The notes under the pieces are model-generated. The model saw only the letters and a list, made by a program, of their open reading frames with translations. It searched no databases and was not told where the DNA came from. From the NCBI RefSeq assembly GCF_008084145.1, contig NZ_VSDO01000001.1, forward strand, positions 944,840 through 1,008,839: DNA of 64,000 nucleotides, in the 5' to 3' direction. The position numbers were made by a program, and so were the translations under genes. Position 1 is the first letter of the stretch; each line of letters starts with the position of its first letter. Shown in pieces: positions 8,289-17,402 of this stretch. This DNA is from Paenibacillus faecis. GTDB lineage: Bacteria; Bacillota; Bacilli; Paenibacillales; Paenibacillaceae.

Positions 8289-9158
8289 TTATCCGTTGAC
8301 GATTTCGCCGCCGTTGATATGCAGGACTTGACCACTCATATAGGAAGAATCGTCGGAGGCGAGGTACACATAAGCCCCGGCCAATTCTTCCGGCTGGCCC
8401 GGACGCTGCATCGGGACATTGCCGCCGAACTCGGACACCTGCTTGGCGTCGAAGGTCGACGGAATAAGCGGCGTCCAGATCGGTCCCGGCGCGACCGCGT
8501 TGACGCGAATTCCTTTCTTCCCGACGATGTTCATCGAAAGGGCGCGCGTGAAGCTGACGATCGCCCCTTTTGTGGAAGAGTAATCGATCAGCGTCGGATT
8601 TCCTTTATATGCGGTGACCGATGCCGTATTGATAATCGCACTGCCTTTCTTCAAGTGCGGCATCGCCGCTTTCACAAAATGGAACATCGAGAAAATATTC
8701 GTCCGGAACGTCCGCTCCAACTGCTCGGTCGTAATATCCTCGATTTGCTGCTGAGGATGCTGTTCCGCGGCGTTATTGACCAGAATATCCAGACCGCCGA
8801 GGGCGTCGACCGTTTGTTTGACCGCCTGCTTGGCGAAGTTCTCATCGCCCACATCCCCCGGAATCAGCACGCATTTGCGGCCTTCCCGCTCGATTTCCGC
8901 CTTTGTGTGGTTGGCGTCGTCATGTTCGTTCAAATATACGATGGCCAGATCGGCGCCCTCTTTCGCATACGCGAGCGCTACCGCGCGACCGATCCCGCTG
9001 TCTCCTCCGGTAATGAGAGCCACCTTGCCGCGCAGCTTGCCAGCCGCCAAATAAGTCCCCTCATACTCGGGGCGGGGATGCATGTCCGATTCGATACCCG
9101 GCTGTTGATCCTGGTGCTGCGGAGGCATCGTTTGCTTGGATTGCCCGTTTCCTGACAT
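8289..9158 (-). CDS. SDR-family oxidoreductase (YdaD/general stress protein 39 type)
   Basis: Short-chain dehydrogenase of 289 residues with an N-terminal extension rich in Gln, Pro and His (1-40) typical of the YdaD/YhxC group. Cofactor loop TGGDSGIG (50-57), NNAA (128-131), and the catalytic triad Ser180, Tyr193 and Lys197 (DYSSTKG) are present. The substrate cannot be told from sequence; Bacillus members of this group are stress-induced. ATG start with AAGGAG upstream. It stands alone on the minus strand. Confidence 0.87.
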   Translation of the reverse strand: MSGNGQSKQTMPPQHQDQQPGIESDMHPRPEYEGTYLAAGKLRGKVALITGGDSGIGRAVALAYAKEGADLAIVYLNEHDDANHTKAEIEREGRKCVLIPGDVGDENFAKQAVKQTVDALGGLDILVNNAAEQHPQQQIEDITTEQLERTFRTNIFSMFHFVKAAMPHLKKGSAIINTASVTAYKGNPTLIDYSSTKGAIVSFTRALSMNIVGKKGIRVNAVAPGPIWTPLIPSTFDAKQVSEFGGNVPMQRPGQPEELAGAYVYLASDDSSYMSGQVLHINGGEIVNG

Positions 9159-9328
9159 GGTTCATTCTCCTTCCGTCAATAGTAGTCCTGGTTTCCCTTT
9201 CTAGGATAGGCCTACACGCCGAAGCTTATGCCGAACTCCTTAATCGGTGAGAGACAACTCGACGTGAAGGTATTGTTGCATCCAGAACTAACTTACCACC
9301 GAAGGGACGGGACCAAACAGGAAATCGC

Positions 9329-10210
9329 TTAAACCGGGATCCCGAAATGGCCGAAAAACCAGGAGTCGTCCCGAAGGCGCCGGGTCTCATATTTATCTCT
9401 GGAAAAAGCGGCCGTGCGGGCGATCTCCTCCGACTGCTTCATAGCTTCCGCACCGAACACGCGGGCCACCAAATCCCGGCAGGCCGTAATCCGGTCCTCC
9501 CGGAAATGCAGCTCGGCGAGCCTGAGCAAATCGCTCCCCCATTGTAGAGCACGGTCATCGATGGGGAAATTCTGCCTGTAAACGATCATAAGCGCCGTTT
9601 CCGAGACCAGTCGGCAGCGACCTCCCAAAAGCCAGGTTCGCAGCGAAAGCTCGGAGGTTTCCAGCCCTTTACCGATGAATCCTTCCTCCACTCCGCCGAT
9701 CTCCTTAAATTTCTCCCGCGAAATCGCAAAGCATTCCGGAGAAAGCCAGGCTAGCGCTTCGTCTTCGGTTCTCCAAGGGTATTGCTCCATACTGCGAAGC
9801 AGCTCCCCATCGTAGCGGAGCTCGGGGGCGAAACGGGAGGATTCGTGAATCTCCATCCGCGGAGACACCGCTTCCGCCTCCCCCTCCAAAATAGGGGCCA
9901 GCAGAGCTTCCATCCAATGATCTTCAAAATACAACCGCGGCGTACAAAAGATCAGATAAGTTCCGAAGGCGTGGGCCGCTCCCAAGTTCCGCGAAGGGAC
10001 TCCGGTTTGACCTTTTAACAGGCGAAACGGCCGGGGAAAATGATAATTCATCAAAAAATCGCAGCATCCGTCGACCGATCCCTCATTGACCAGGATCAAC
10101 TCGTATGGGATGGAAGTTTGCGAAACCTTTAAAGACTCCATGGCCATGAACAGGTCGATCCCGTTGTTTTTTACCGTCATAATGATAGAAACCATAGGTT
10201 GGGAAGACAT
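9329..10210 (-). CDS. Glycosyltransferase family 2-like protein
   Basis: A 293-residue cytoplasmic protein with the GT-A start VSIIMTVKNN (about 7-16) followed by ELILVNEGSVDG, where the usual DDGS motif reads NEGS, and a later LIFCTPRLYFEDHW segment in place of the DXD-containing strand. The nucleotide-sugar-binding acidic residues therefore look altered, and the acceptor is unknown. It carries no membrane segment. ATG start with AAGGAG upstream. It is not next to other polysaccharide genes, so its pathway cannot be inferred. It may be active or a degenerate transferase. Confidence 0.72.
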   Translation of the reverse strand: MSSQPMVSIIMTVKNNGIDLFMAMESLKVSQTSIPYELILVNEGSVDGCCDFLMNYHFPRPFRLLKGQTGVPSRNLGAAHAFGTYLIFCTPRLYFEDHWMEALLAPILEGEAEAVSPRMEIHESSRFAPELRYDGELLRSMEQYPWRTEDEALAWLSPECFAISREKFKEIGGVEEGFIGKGLETSELSLRTWLLGGRCRLVSETALMIVYRQNFPIDDRALQWGSDLLRLAELHFREDRITACRDLVARVFGAEAMKQSEEIARTAAFSRDKYETRRLRDDSWFFGHFGIPV

Positions 10211-10385
10211 AAAAAATTCTCCTTAGCAGCATAATAAATAAACCCAAAATCAGGATAACCTACTTGATTTATCCGATTCCAAGTACCATAATACTCCAAT
10301 TCATGCTTTCAGTAAACAGAAACAAAACTATCAGTTTATTATCTTTGCCTCTCAATCTCACTATGGTAAATACAGGAGGGGTAAT

Positions 10386-10721
10386 ATGGACTATGACGCA
10401 CTAGGCAAACGGCTTCGGCAGGAACGCCACAAAATGAATCTGACCCAGGAAAAACTCGCGGAGAAAATCGAGGTTTCCGACGCATACATAGGGCAAATCG
10501 AGCGGGGCGAACGCAGTTTGTCGTTGGAAACGCTCGTTAAACTGGCCAATCAACTGGGTGTTACCGTCGACTATTTGCTGCATGATTCCATCGAAATTAA
10601 CGATGACCAATTTATGAATCAAGTCAGGCAGATCATGATGGAGCGTTCGCCGAAAGAAAAGCAACTGGCGCTCGACATCCTGAAGCTGATGTTTGCCCAC
10701 CTGGATGATATGCATAAGTAG
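10386..10721 (+). CDS. XRE-family helix-turn-helix regulator
   Basis: A 111-residue DNA-binding protein. Residues 5-60 form a classic Cro/CI helix-turn-helix (GKRLRQERHKMNLTQEKLA, then SDAYIGQIERGERSLSLETL). The C-terminal 45 residues are helical and probably dimerise. ATG start 7 nt after GGAGGGG. It is transcribed alone and ends in a strong terminator; its target is unknown. Confidence 0.9.
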   Translation: MDYDALGKRLRQERHKMNLTQEKLAEKIEVSDAYIGQIERGERSLSLETLVKLANQLGVTVDYLLHDSIEINDDQFMNQVRQIMMERSPKEKQLALDILKLMFAHLDDMHK

Positions 10722-10730
10722 ACATAGAAA

Positions 10731-10768
10731 ACGCGGGATGAGGGTTTTTCTTCATCTCGCGTTTTTTC
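10731..10768 (+). terminator. Terminator after XRE regulator
   Basis: Stem ACGCGGGATGA / TTCATCTCGCGT with a T-rich loop, followed by TTTTTTCG. Confidence 0.8.
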
Positions 10769-10772
10769 GTGC

Positions 10773-10822
10773 TTGACAAGTTTTTGTTAACTGGTAAACT
10801 AAAATATAGTTAACCGGTTAAC
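10773..10822 (+). promoter_or_regulatory. Promoter and MarR-type operator
   Basis: TTGACA (10773-10778) and TAAACT (10795-10800) form a -35/-10 pair with a 16-bp spacer. Two copies of a 14-bp palindrome cover it: GTTAACTGGTAAAC (10786-10799, imperfect, across the -10) and GTTAACCGGTTAAC (10809-10822, perfect, at the likely transcription start), centred 23 bp apart. The placement is right for repression, most likely by the MarR protein encoded directly downstream. Confidence 0.75.
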
Positions 10823-10845
10823 AAAAATAGAAAGAGGTCGACCCT

Positions 10846-11316
10846 ATGGAAACCGATAAGCACAATCAAGCCCTTGAAGCTGTTCAGCAGTTTATCATGA
10901 GAAGAGAAAAGCGGATGCAGCGGCGAAGCACGGCGGTCGAGAAGCTGGCTTCCGAATTAACGCCCACGGGTGTCAAGTGGACGCTCACCCAGCTCCACAT
11001 TCTCTCTATGGTCCAAAAACAGCCCGAAGCATTAAACAACACCTTGCTTGCCGAACGGCTCCATCTTTCCAAACCCGCGGTAACCAAAGCGGTCCGTCCG
11101 CTTGTGGAGCAACAGCTGTTGCTTCCTTCTCGGCATGCCGCTAATCAGAAGGAAATTTACTATCGCTTGTCCGAACAAGGCGATGCGCTGGCTGAAGCCC
11201 ATGACCGGATCCATGAGCGTATGAAAGAGGAGTACATCAAACTGTTTAAAGCTTTCTCGAACGAGGAACTTGACGTGATTATCCGATTCCTCACCGCATG
11301 GTCCAACTTGATCTAA
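10846..11316 (+). CDS. MarR-family transcriptional regulator
   Basis: A 156-residue winged-helix repressor. The recognition region is LHILSMVQKQPEALNNTLLAERLHLSKPAVTKAVRPLVEQ (shown in part, about residues 50-85), with the wing around HAANQKEIYYRLSEQG and flanking dimerisation helices. ATG with AGAGG 7 nt upstream. The two palindromes over its promoter suggest autoregulation and control of the NTF2-fold gene that follows 28 nt later. The inducing ligand is unknown. Confidence 0.88.
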   Translation: METDKHNQALEAVQQFIMRREKRMQRRSTAVEKLASELTPTGVKWTLTQLHILSMVQKQPEALNNTLLAERLHLSKPAVTKAVRPLVEQQLLLPSRHAANQKEIYYRLSEQGDALAEAHDRIHERMKEEYIKLFKAFSNEELDVIIRFLTAWSNLI

Positions 11317-11344
11317 TCGATCCCTGAATTTGGAGGTTAGTAGA

Positions 11345-11746
11345 ATGAACAAATCGGAAGCAATATTATTTTTGGAGGGAATGTACCGGGACATCGTGGG
11401 GAATTTAAATACCGACAAGATTCCGGATTACTTTGCCGGCAACTATATGCAGACTACGGACGGCGTATCGTCCGATCTGCACGCATTCGGAGATCATATC
11501 GCCGAACTGAAAAGAATCACCCGTCAGATCCGGGTGTCCCCTTTTCATGATATCCTGTTTGACGAGGAGGAGCAGACGGCGGTGGTTCGATATGAAGTGG
11601 ACGTGACGAAGAACAACGGGGCCCGCGGACAGGTGGAACTGATCGCTTTGTTCCAATGGTCAGGCGACAAAATCGTTCGCTGCCACGAGCTGTCGCGCCC
11701 GATTTCCCCCGGGGAGGAGTTCAAGGACATTGCGAGCGTGAGCTAG
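11345..11746 (+). CDS. SnoaL/NTF2-fold protein
   Basis: A 133-residue protein with the alpha helix-then-curved-sheet pattern of the NTF2-like superfamily (LFLEGMYRDIVGNLN...IPDYFAGNYMQTTDG, then strands ending IALFQWSGDKIVRCHEL). Members are small-molecule-binding proteins or isomerase-like enzymes; no catalytic residue can be assigned here. The ATG at 11345 is chosen because GGAGG lies 8 nt upstream; a TTG 15 nt earlier precedes that site. It is cotranscribed with the MarR gene and ends in a strong terminator, so it is the likely regulated partner. Confidence 0.72.
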   Translation: MNKSEAILFLEGMYRDIVGNLNTDKIPDYFAGNYMQTTDGVSSDLHAFGDHIAELKRITRQIRVSPFHDILFDEEEQTAVVRYEVDVTKNNGARGQVELIALFQWSGDKIVRCHELSRPISPGEEFKDIASVS

Positions 11747-11752
11747 TTAAAA

Positions 11753-11804
11753 AAACCATTCCTTACCGGGTGGCGATCCGCTTCGCCCGGCTCTGGAATG
11801 GTTT
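11753..11804. terminator. Bidirectional terminator
   Basis: Outer stem AAACCATTCC / GGAATGGTTT with an inner CCGGG hairpin; an A tract on the left and TTTCTTC on the right serve the convergent NTF2-fold and membrane-protein genes. Confidence 0.75.
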
Positions 11805-11842
11805 CTTCATGCCCTTATGTAGGGAAACTCTTATAAGAAGGG

Positions 11843-12271
11843 TTAAATAATGTTTCTGTACACCATAAAGAAGGAAATCAGCAGCACGCAGAGGCAAAGC
11901 AGCGTACTGAAGGTCCGAAGCTTGCCGGCATCCTGAATGCCTTTATTGTTGCGGATTCCTTCGATCGCCTGACGGAGCGGCTTGCCCAGCATCCCGCTGA
12001 ACGCGCCGATGGCCAGGAACAACACAATAACAACAATGATCCAGGTCCTCGTGTACCCGCCACCGCCGCCGGTAATCAAATATCCGCCGGTCAACAGTTG
12101 AATGACCAAGCCGATTTGCGCATACGTGTTCAAAGTCTTTATGGCGGACACGGTACCTTCCTGAGCGGCCGGCGTCAGCTTGGGCACTTTGCTGAACACG
12201 ATCGGCAGCACCAGGTAGAAGCCCAGCGCCAAGGCACCCACGATGTGGAGAAACATCATGATTCCGTACAT
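11843..12271 (-). CDS. Small four-helix membrane protein (DUF2269-like)
   Basis: A 142-residue integral membrane protein with four hydrophobic segments, at about 5-25, 50-70, 75-95 and 120-140. The opening MYGIMMFLHIVGALALGFYL resembles the DUF2269 family of uncharacterised membrane proteins. ATG with AAGGTGG 7 nt upstream. It lies alone between two convergent or terminated units. No function can be given. Confidence 0.7.
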   Translation of the reverse strand: MYGIMMFLHIVGALALGFYLVLPIVFSKVPKLTPAAQEGTVSAIKTLNTYAQIGLVIQLLTGGYLITGGGGGYTRTWIIVVIVLFLAIGAFSGMLGKPLRQAIEGIRNNKGIQDAGKLRTFSTLLCLCVLLISFFMVYRNII

Positions 12272-12338
12272 ATCACAACCACCTTTGTCAATTAGATTTA
12301 TTACAATCTATTATAGCGAGAGTTGCCATTAAAAGAAA

Positions 12339-12365
12339 GGAATCCTCCCGTTTCGAGAGGATTCC
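12339..12365 (-). terminator. Terminator of citZ-icd-mdh
   Basis: Stem GGAATCCTC / GAGGATTCC with a 9-nt loop, followed on the minus strand by TTTCTTTT; placed 30 nt after the mdh stop. Confidence 0.75.
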
Positions 12366-12396
12366 TTATTTTCAGATATTCACATTTCTGACACGT

Positions 12397-13338
12397 TTAC
12401 CCTCGCACCATCGAAATGACGCTGCGCACGGAGGCCGCGGATTTATCCAACGCCGCCTTTTCGTCGGGAGTCAGCTCCAGGTCAAACACTTTTTCGATGC
12501 CGCCTCCGCCCAAAATGACCGGTACGCCCATGAACAGACCGTCATAGCCATACTCGCCCTCCAGTAGAGCGATAACCGGCAAAATCCGCTTTTTGTCCTT
12601 CAGTATCGCTTCCGTCATTTGCACGAGCGATGCCGCCGGCGCATAATAGGCGCTGCCGTTGACGAGCAGATCGACAATCTCGCCGCCGCCCACGCGCGTA
12701 CGTTGGACGATCGCTTCGATGCGCTCCCGTGGAAGCAGCGTCTCGATCGGAATGCCTCCAACGCTGGAATAACGAACGAGGGGCACCATGTCGTCGCCGT
12801 GGCCGCCGAGCACGAAGCCGCGAACGTCTTCCACCGAAACGTTCAGCTCCTGCGCGATAAACGTGCAGTACCGCGCGGTGTCAAGCACGCCGGATTGACC
12901 TATCACGCGGTTTTTCGGAAACCCGAGCGCCCGGTATGCCGTATGTGTCATCGCGTCCACCGGGTTGCTCAGGACGATCACCGTGGAATTCGGGCAATGC
13001 TTTTTCACGTTTTCACAAACGGAGCGCACGATCCCGGCGTTCGTATTCACGAGATCGTCGCGGCTCATCCCCGGCTTGCGGGCAATCCCGGCCGTGATGA
13101 TGACGATGTCGGAATCCGCGGCGTCTTCGTAAGAAGACGTGCCGACGATCTTACTGTCGAATCCCTGAACCGGGCCGGCTTCGAGCATGTCGAGCGCTTT
13201 GCCCTTCGTCGGATTCTCAAGCTGCGGGATATCGAGGAGAACGACGTCACCGAGTTCTTTTTGCGCAAGCATCAGCGCGGTAGTCGCGCCGGTAAAACCG
13301 GCGCCGACGACCGTAATCTTTTTACGACGAATCGCCAC
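12397..13338 (-). CDS. mdh: Malate dehydrogenase
   Basis: NAD-dependent oxidation of malate to oxaloacetate, the last TCA step. The 313-residue LDH-like protein shows the cofactor loop [10 protein letters not shown] (11-20), NAD-specificity Asp36 in LLDIPQ, the substrate loop [12 protein letters not shown], and catalytic His180 in [11 protein letters not shown]. The GTG at 13336-13338 is preferred because AGGAGG lies 11 nt upstream and the resulting N terminus ([15 protein letters not shown]) aligns with Bacillus Mdh; a TTG three codons earlier is too close to that site. It follows icd by 15 nt in the citZ-icd-mdh operon. Confidence 0.95.
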   Translation of the reverse strand: MAIRRKKITVVGAGFTGATTALMLAQKELGDVVLLDIPQLENPTKGKALDMLEAGPVQGFDSKIVGTSSYEDAADSDIVIITAGIARKPGMSRDDLVNTNAGIVRSVCENVKKHCPNSTVIVLSNPVDAMTHTAYRALGFPKNRVIGQSGVLDTARYCTFIAQELNVSVEDVRGFVLGGHGDDMVPLVRYSSVGGIPIETLLPRERIEAIVQRTRVGGGEIVDLLVNGSAYYAPAASLVQMTEAILKDKKRILPVIALLEGEYGYDGLFMGVPVILGGGGIEKVFDLELTPDEKAALDKSAASVRSVISMVRG

Positions 13339-13353
13339 GTTGATCAAGACCTC

Positions 13354-14649
13354 CTACATGTTATTAATGACTTGATCCGCGAACTCGGAACACTTCACTT
13401 CCTTAGCACCCTCCATCAGGCGGGCAAAGTCGTAGGTAACCGTCTTGTTGTTGATCGAGGTTTCCAGGCCTTTGTAAATCAGGTCGGCCGCTTCCTGCCA
13501 GCCCAAATGCTCGAGGAGCATTACGCCGGACAAAATGACGGAGCCCGGATTCACCACGTCAAGGTCCGCATATTTCGGAGCCGTGCCGTGCGTGGCTTCA
13601 AAAATCGCATGCCCTGTAACGTAGTTGATGTTCGCTCCCGGCGCGATGCCGATTCCGCCGACTTGAGCCGCCAAGGCGTCGGACAAATAGTCGCCGTTCA
13701 AGTTCAGCGTAGCGATCACGTCGAAGTCCGTCGGGCGCGTCAACACTTGCTGAAGCGCGATATCCGCGATCGCGTCCTTGATGATGATCTTGCCGGCGTC
13801 CTGAGCTTCCTTCTGAGCCTGGTTGGCCGCTTCGGTTCCGGATTCTTCTTTGATCCGGTCGTACTGGGCCCAAGTGAACACCTTGTCTCCGAATTCGGCT
13901 TCAGCCACTTCATAACCCCAGTTTTTGAAGGCGCCTTCCGTGAATTTCATGATATTGCCTTTGTGCACGAGCGTAACGCTCTTGCGGCCGTGCTTGATCG
14001 CATATTCCACCGCAGCGCGAACCAGGCGCTTCGACCCTTCTTCCGAAACCGGCTTGATCCCGATGCCGGAGGTTTCAGGGAAGCGGATTTTCTTCACGCC
14101 CATTTCGTTTTGCAGGAATTGAAGCACTTTCTTCACTTCTTCGGAGCCTTCTTTGTACTCGATGCCCGCGTAAATATCCTCCGTGTTCTCGCGGAAAATA
14201 ACCATGTCCACGAGATCCGGACGTTTCACCGGTGACGGAACGCCATTGAAATAGCGGACCGGACGAAGACAAACGTACAGATCCAGCTCCTGGCGGAGCG
14301 CCACGTTCAGCGAACGGATGCCGCCGCCGATCGGCGTGGTCAACGGACCTTTAATCGCCACAATATATTCGCGAATCGCGGTCAGCGTATCCGCCGGCAG
14401 CCACTCCCCGTATGTATTGTAGGCCTTCTCCCCCGCGAACACTTCGTACCAGGCTATTTTTTTCGCGCCGCCGTAAGCTTTCTCCACCGCGGCGTCCAGA
14501 ACCCGCTTGGAGGCTTTCCAAATGTCGCGGCCGGTACCGTCCCCTTCAATGAAAGGAATGATCGGGTTATTCGGCACCTGAAGTTTACCGTTATCGATAA
14601 CGATTTTCTCACCTTCGGTCGGAAGGCTGAACTTTTCCAATTGCAGCAT
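13354..14649 (-). CDS. icd: Isocitrate dehydrogenase (NADP)
   Basis: Converts isocitrate to 2-oxoglutarate with release of CO2 and NADPH. The 431-residue protein carries the isocitrate-binding segment [13 protein letters not shown] (the Ser that is phosphorylated in E. coli), YAGIEY, and the cofactor region [19 protein letters not shown] with AAGGAGG 9 nt upstream. It lies between citZ (78 nt gap) and mdh (15 nt), the same order as in Bacillus subtilis. Confidence 0.96.
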   Translation of the reverse strand: MLQLEKFSLPTEGEKIVIDNGKLQVPNNPIIPFIEGDGTGRDIWKASKRVLDAAVEKAYGGAKKIAWYEVFAGEKAYNTYGEWLPADTLTAIREYIVAIKGPLTTPIGGGIRSLNVALRQELDLYVCLRPVRYFNGVPSPVKRPDLVDMVIFRENTEDIYAGIEYKEGSEEVKKVLQFLQNEMGVKKIRFPETSGIGIKPVSEEGSKRLVRAAVEYAIKHGRKSVTLVHKGNIMKFTEGAFKNWGYEVAEAEFGDKVFTWAQYDRIKEESGTEAANQAQKEAQDAGKIIIKDAIADIALQQVLTRPTDFDVIATLNLNGDYLSDALAAQVGGIGIAPGANINYVTGHAIFEATHGTAPKYADLDVVNPGSVILSGVMLLEHLGWQEAADLIYKGLETSINNKTVTYDFARLMEGAKEVKCSEFADQVINNM

Positions 14650-14726
14650 GTTTTGGTTTCCTCCTTATAATCGTGTGTTATTCATTTTAACACAATGGCA
14701 ACCCGGTTTCCCGGGTTGGCCAGCGT

Positions 14727-15839
14727 TTATCTCAAATCGATCGGAATGTACTGCTGATTCGTCGCTCCCGTATATTCGGCGCGAGGACGAATGATGCGGT
14801 TGTCGTCAAGCTGCTCCAAAATATGCGCGGTCCATCCGGACAAGCGGCTGATCGCAAAAATCGGTGTGAACAGATCTCTCGGAATGCCCAGCATCGTATA
14901 AACCGAGGCCGAATAAAAATCGACATTCGGTTTCAGCCCCTTTTGGTTCGTTACGAGTTCCTCCACTTTGACCGAAATGTCGTAAAGGGTCGTGTCGCCT
15001 TTCATCAATCCCAGCTGACGGGACATTTTTTGCAGATGTTTGGCGCGGGGATCCCCGTTCTTGTATACCCGGTGTCCGAAGCCCATGATCTTCTCCTTGT
15101 TGGCGAGCTTGCTTTGAATATAAGGCTCGACTTGATCCAAGGTGCCGATTTCGCTCAGCATCTGCATCACCGCCTCATTGGCCCCCCCATGCAGCGGGCC
15201 CTTCAGGGTGCCGATGGCGGATGTAATGCCGGAGTAAATATCCGAAAGCGTGGCGATTGTGACCCGGGCGGAGAAGGTCGAGGCGTTCAGCTCATGATCC
15301 GCATGGAGAACAAGCGCTTGATCCAAGGCACGGACGGCGACCGGATCGGGCTCCTCGCCGGACAGCATGTAGAGGAAGTTGTGGGCCAGCGATACGCCTT
15401 TCAGCGGAGCAACCGGCTCTTTCCCTTCGCGAATCCGGGCAAAGGCGGCGATCAGCGTAGGCAATTGAGCTTGCAGTTTGATCGCTTTGATCTGATTGCA
15501 ATCGCGGGTGTTGTCATTCGCCTGCTCGTCATACAAAGCCAGGGCCGAAACGGAGGTGCGGAGCACAGCCATCGTATTCGCGTTGGCCGGATAGAGCTTC
15601 ATTTGCTCAAGAACCGCTTCCGGAACCGGCGCATATTCGCTTAGTTGATTCTGCAGGTTGGCCAACTGATTTTTGGTGGGCAGCTTGCCGTACCAAAGCA
15701 AATAAGCAGTCTCTTCATACGTTGCCCGCTCCGCCAGGTCATCGATATTAATGCCGCGATAGGCAAGAACCCCGTCGTGAATCGAGCTTATGGATGAAGT
15801 CGCTGCTACAATCCCTTCCAGTCCTTTGGTAGCCGTCAT
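14727..15839 (-). CDS. citZ: Citrate synthase
   Basis: Condenses acetyl-CoA and oxaloacetate to citrate. The 370-residue type I short form has the active-site histidines in KGPLHGGANEAV (His217) and GFGHRVYKNGDPRA (His256), and DHELNAST (181-188). The ATG at 15837-15839 follows AGGAG by about 10 nt; a 20-codon in-frame extension upstream has no family match. First gene of citZ-icd-mdh, transcribed away from ytvI as in Bacillus. A cre-like site lies 46-60 nt upstream of the start, suggesting carbon catabolite control. Confidence 0.96.
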   Translation of the reverse strand: MTATKGLEGIVAATSSISSIHDGVLAYRGINIDDLAERATYEETAYLLWYGKLPTKNQLANLQNQLSEYAPVPEAVLEQMKLYPANANTMAVLRTSVSALALYDEQANDNTRDCNQIKAIKLQAQLPTLIAAFARIREGKEPVAPLKGVSLAHNFLYMLSGEEPDPVAVRALDQALVLHADHELNASTFSARVTIATLSDIYSGITSAIGTLKGPLHGGANEAVMQMLSEIGTLDQVEPYIQSKLANKEKIMGFGHRVYKNGDPRAKHLQKMSRQLGLMKGDTTLYDISVKVEELVTNQKGLKPNVDFYSASVYTMLGIPRDLFTPIFAISRLSGWTAHILEQLDDNRIIRPRAEYTGATNQQYIPIDLR

Positions 15840-15884
15840 AGTGCATCTCTCCTTTGAAAACGAAATATGAGCCGAACAAGCCAA

Positions 15885-15898
15885 TGAAAACATTTTCA
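15885..15898. promoter_or_regulatory. cre-like site upstream of citZ
   Basis: TGAAAACATTTTCA differs from the CcpA operator consensus TGWNANCGNTNWCA at one central base and has perfect 6-bp inverted arms. Its position 46-60 nt before the citZ start would suit repression by CcpA. Pattern evidence only. Confidence 0.45.
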
Positions 15899-15899
15899 A

Positions 15900-16240
15900 T
15901 TTAAAAGTTTAAAATTTTCAGAGCATGGCAAAAACAAGGCCCGGACGAAGTAGATATCTGGCTATGACGCCGGGTACCGTGTTCATCGGTAACTCGGTTC
16001 AGCCTGTAAATTCATCATACTGGATTTTTGAAAGCAAGGGAACCCGAACAGCCCCATCCTGGATATCAAATTGTTTTATCACTACGATAAATGTTTTTTT
16101 GAAATCGCTTTCGTTTTGCAATGATAAATATCACTTTATACCTTTTCTCTTTCGATGACTTCATGAACTTCCTGAATAAATTGTTTCCGGCATAGAAAAA
16201 GAGGCTAAGTAATAGGGTAGAGTTAGGACCTGTCCGAAAA
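15900..16240. other. citZ-ytvI intergenic region, no gene recognised
   Basis: About 340 nt between the divergent citZ and ytvI genes. It holds the promoters of both. An imperfect hairpin (CCCGG at 15941 with CCGGG near 15971) and AT-rich tracts around 16070-16140 are visible. Short open frames on either strand lack ribosome sites and any family match. Bacillus subtilis has a DUF441 gene (ytwI) here; none is present. Confidence 0.5.
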
Positions 16241-16252
16241 GGGGAATGCCGT

Positions 16253-17371
16253 TTGGATAATGTGTTGAGAAAACGCCTGCTGCGCGGGACCTGGGTGCTC
16301 CTAGTCCTCATTTTGCTGATCGGCGGTTTTTATTGGGTGCTGCCGTTAATGTATCCGTTCCTGATCGCCTGGCTGATCGCCTATGCGATGAATCCCTTCG
16401 TGCGCTGGTTGCAGAACGCCGTCAAACTGCCGCGCTGGCTCGCGGTAACCGCCGCGCTGCTCGTTTATTTCGGGGGAGCCGGAGTCGTCCTGTCCGCCGC
16501 CATCACGCGGCTCGTCAAGGAACTGATCAGCCTGGCCGAATCATTGGACCAGCATATCGAAAACTGGCGGAATTGGTTTGTCGAATGGAGCCAAAGCGAA
16601 GGAATCCAAAACATCATTAATGAAATCAACCGCTTTGTGGCCGACAATCCCAATTACGAAAACACGATCAATCAGAACATCGACAACACGACAAGCACGA
16701 TCAGCTCGGCTATATCCCGCCTGCTCAGCGGACTGCTAAGCGGGATCGTTCAACTGTTGACCTCGCTGCCCAATCTCGGGCTGATTTTGGTCGTCATCTT
16801 GCTGGCCGCTTTTTTTATCAGCAAAAACTGGGAGCGCCATATCCGGTTTCTCGCCGGCTTTATCCCTCCCGCCTTTCGCAAGACCGCCGGAGAGGTCTGG
16901 AGGGATTTGCAAAAAGCGCTGTTCGGGTATTTGCGCGCCCAGTTCATCATGATCTCGATTACGGCTGTGATCGTCCTGATCGGCCTGCTGATTCTTCGCG
17001 TCGATTCCGCATTCACCTATGCGCTGCTAATCGGCCTTGTGGATCTGCTCCCGTATCTCGGGGTCGGAACCGTCATGATCCCCTGGTTGGTCTATGCCTA
17101 TATGACGGGGGACCTCAGATTGGGGATCGGCCTGTCGATCCTGTACGGCGTCATTCTGGTCGCGCGCCAGCTGATCGAGCCCAAAGTGCTGGCGAGCAGC
17201 GTCGGCCTCGATCCCCTTCCCACGCTGATCGCCATGTTCGTCGGCCTGAAGCTGTTCGGCGTATTGGGGCTGATCATCGGCCCCGTCTCCTTCGTCGTCG
17301 TCGGCGCCATGATTCGCGCGGGCGTGCTTCGCGATCTCCGCAACTATATCGTGAACGGAAGGCTGCGATGA
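16253..17371 (+). CDS. ytvI: AI-2E-family transporter, sporulation protein YtvI
   Basis: A 372-residue polytopic membrane protein with about eight transmembrane helices (two near 12-50, one near 62-88, then pairs around 170-195, 215-275 and 285-355) and a soluble stretch at about 90-165. The second half has the family signature DLLPYLGVGTVMIPW and IEPKVLASSVGLDPLPTLI. YtvI homologues are linked to sporulation. The TTG start (16253) follows GGGG by 8 nt. It sits divergent to citZ as in Bacillus. The transported substrate is not known. Confidence 0.85.
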   Translation: MDNVLRKRLLRGTWVLLVLILLIGGFYWVLPLMYPFLIAWLIAYAMNPFVRWLQNAVKLPRWLAVTAALLVYFGGAGVVLSAAITRLVKELISLAESLDQHIENWRNWFVEWSQSEGIQNIINEINRFVADNPNYENTINQNIDNTTSTISSAISRLLSGLLSGIVQLLTSLPNLGLILVVILLAAFFISKNWERHIRFLAGFIPPAFRKTAGEVWRDLQKALFGYLRAQFIMISITAVIVLIGLLILRVDSAFTYALLIGLVDLLPYLGVGTVMIPWLVYAYMTGDLRLGIGLSILYGVILVARQLIEPKVLASSVGLDPLPTLIAMFVGLKLFGVLGLIIGPVSFVVVGAMIRAGVLRDLRNYIVNGRLR

Positions 17372-17389
17372 CGCATCGCGGCCTTTCTT
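17361..17389 (+). terminator. Terminator of ytvI
   Basis: Stem GGCTGCGATG / CATCGCGGCC (one G-T pair) followed by TTTCTTTCT; the stop codon of ytvI lies in the loop. Confidence 0.65.
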
Positions 17390-17402
17390 TCTCACGCCGG
17401 CC

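Noticed and set aside
12619..14235. A 538-codon open frame on the plus strand
   Set aside because: It lies antisense to mdh and icd, both certain genes. Its composition (Arg, His, Val-rich) is typical of a shadow frame in GC-rich DNA, and it has no family pattern.
15925..16158. Short frames on both strands between citZ and ytvI, including a minus-strand reading with one in-frame TGA
   Set aside because: No ribosome site and no convincing family match. A hint of similarity to membrane transport proteins was too weak to claim a pseudogene.
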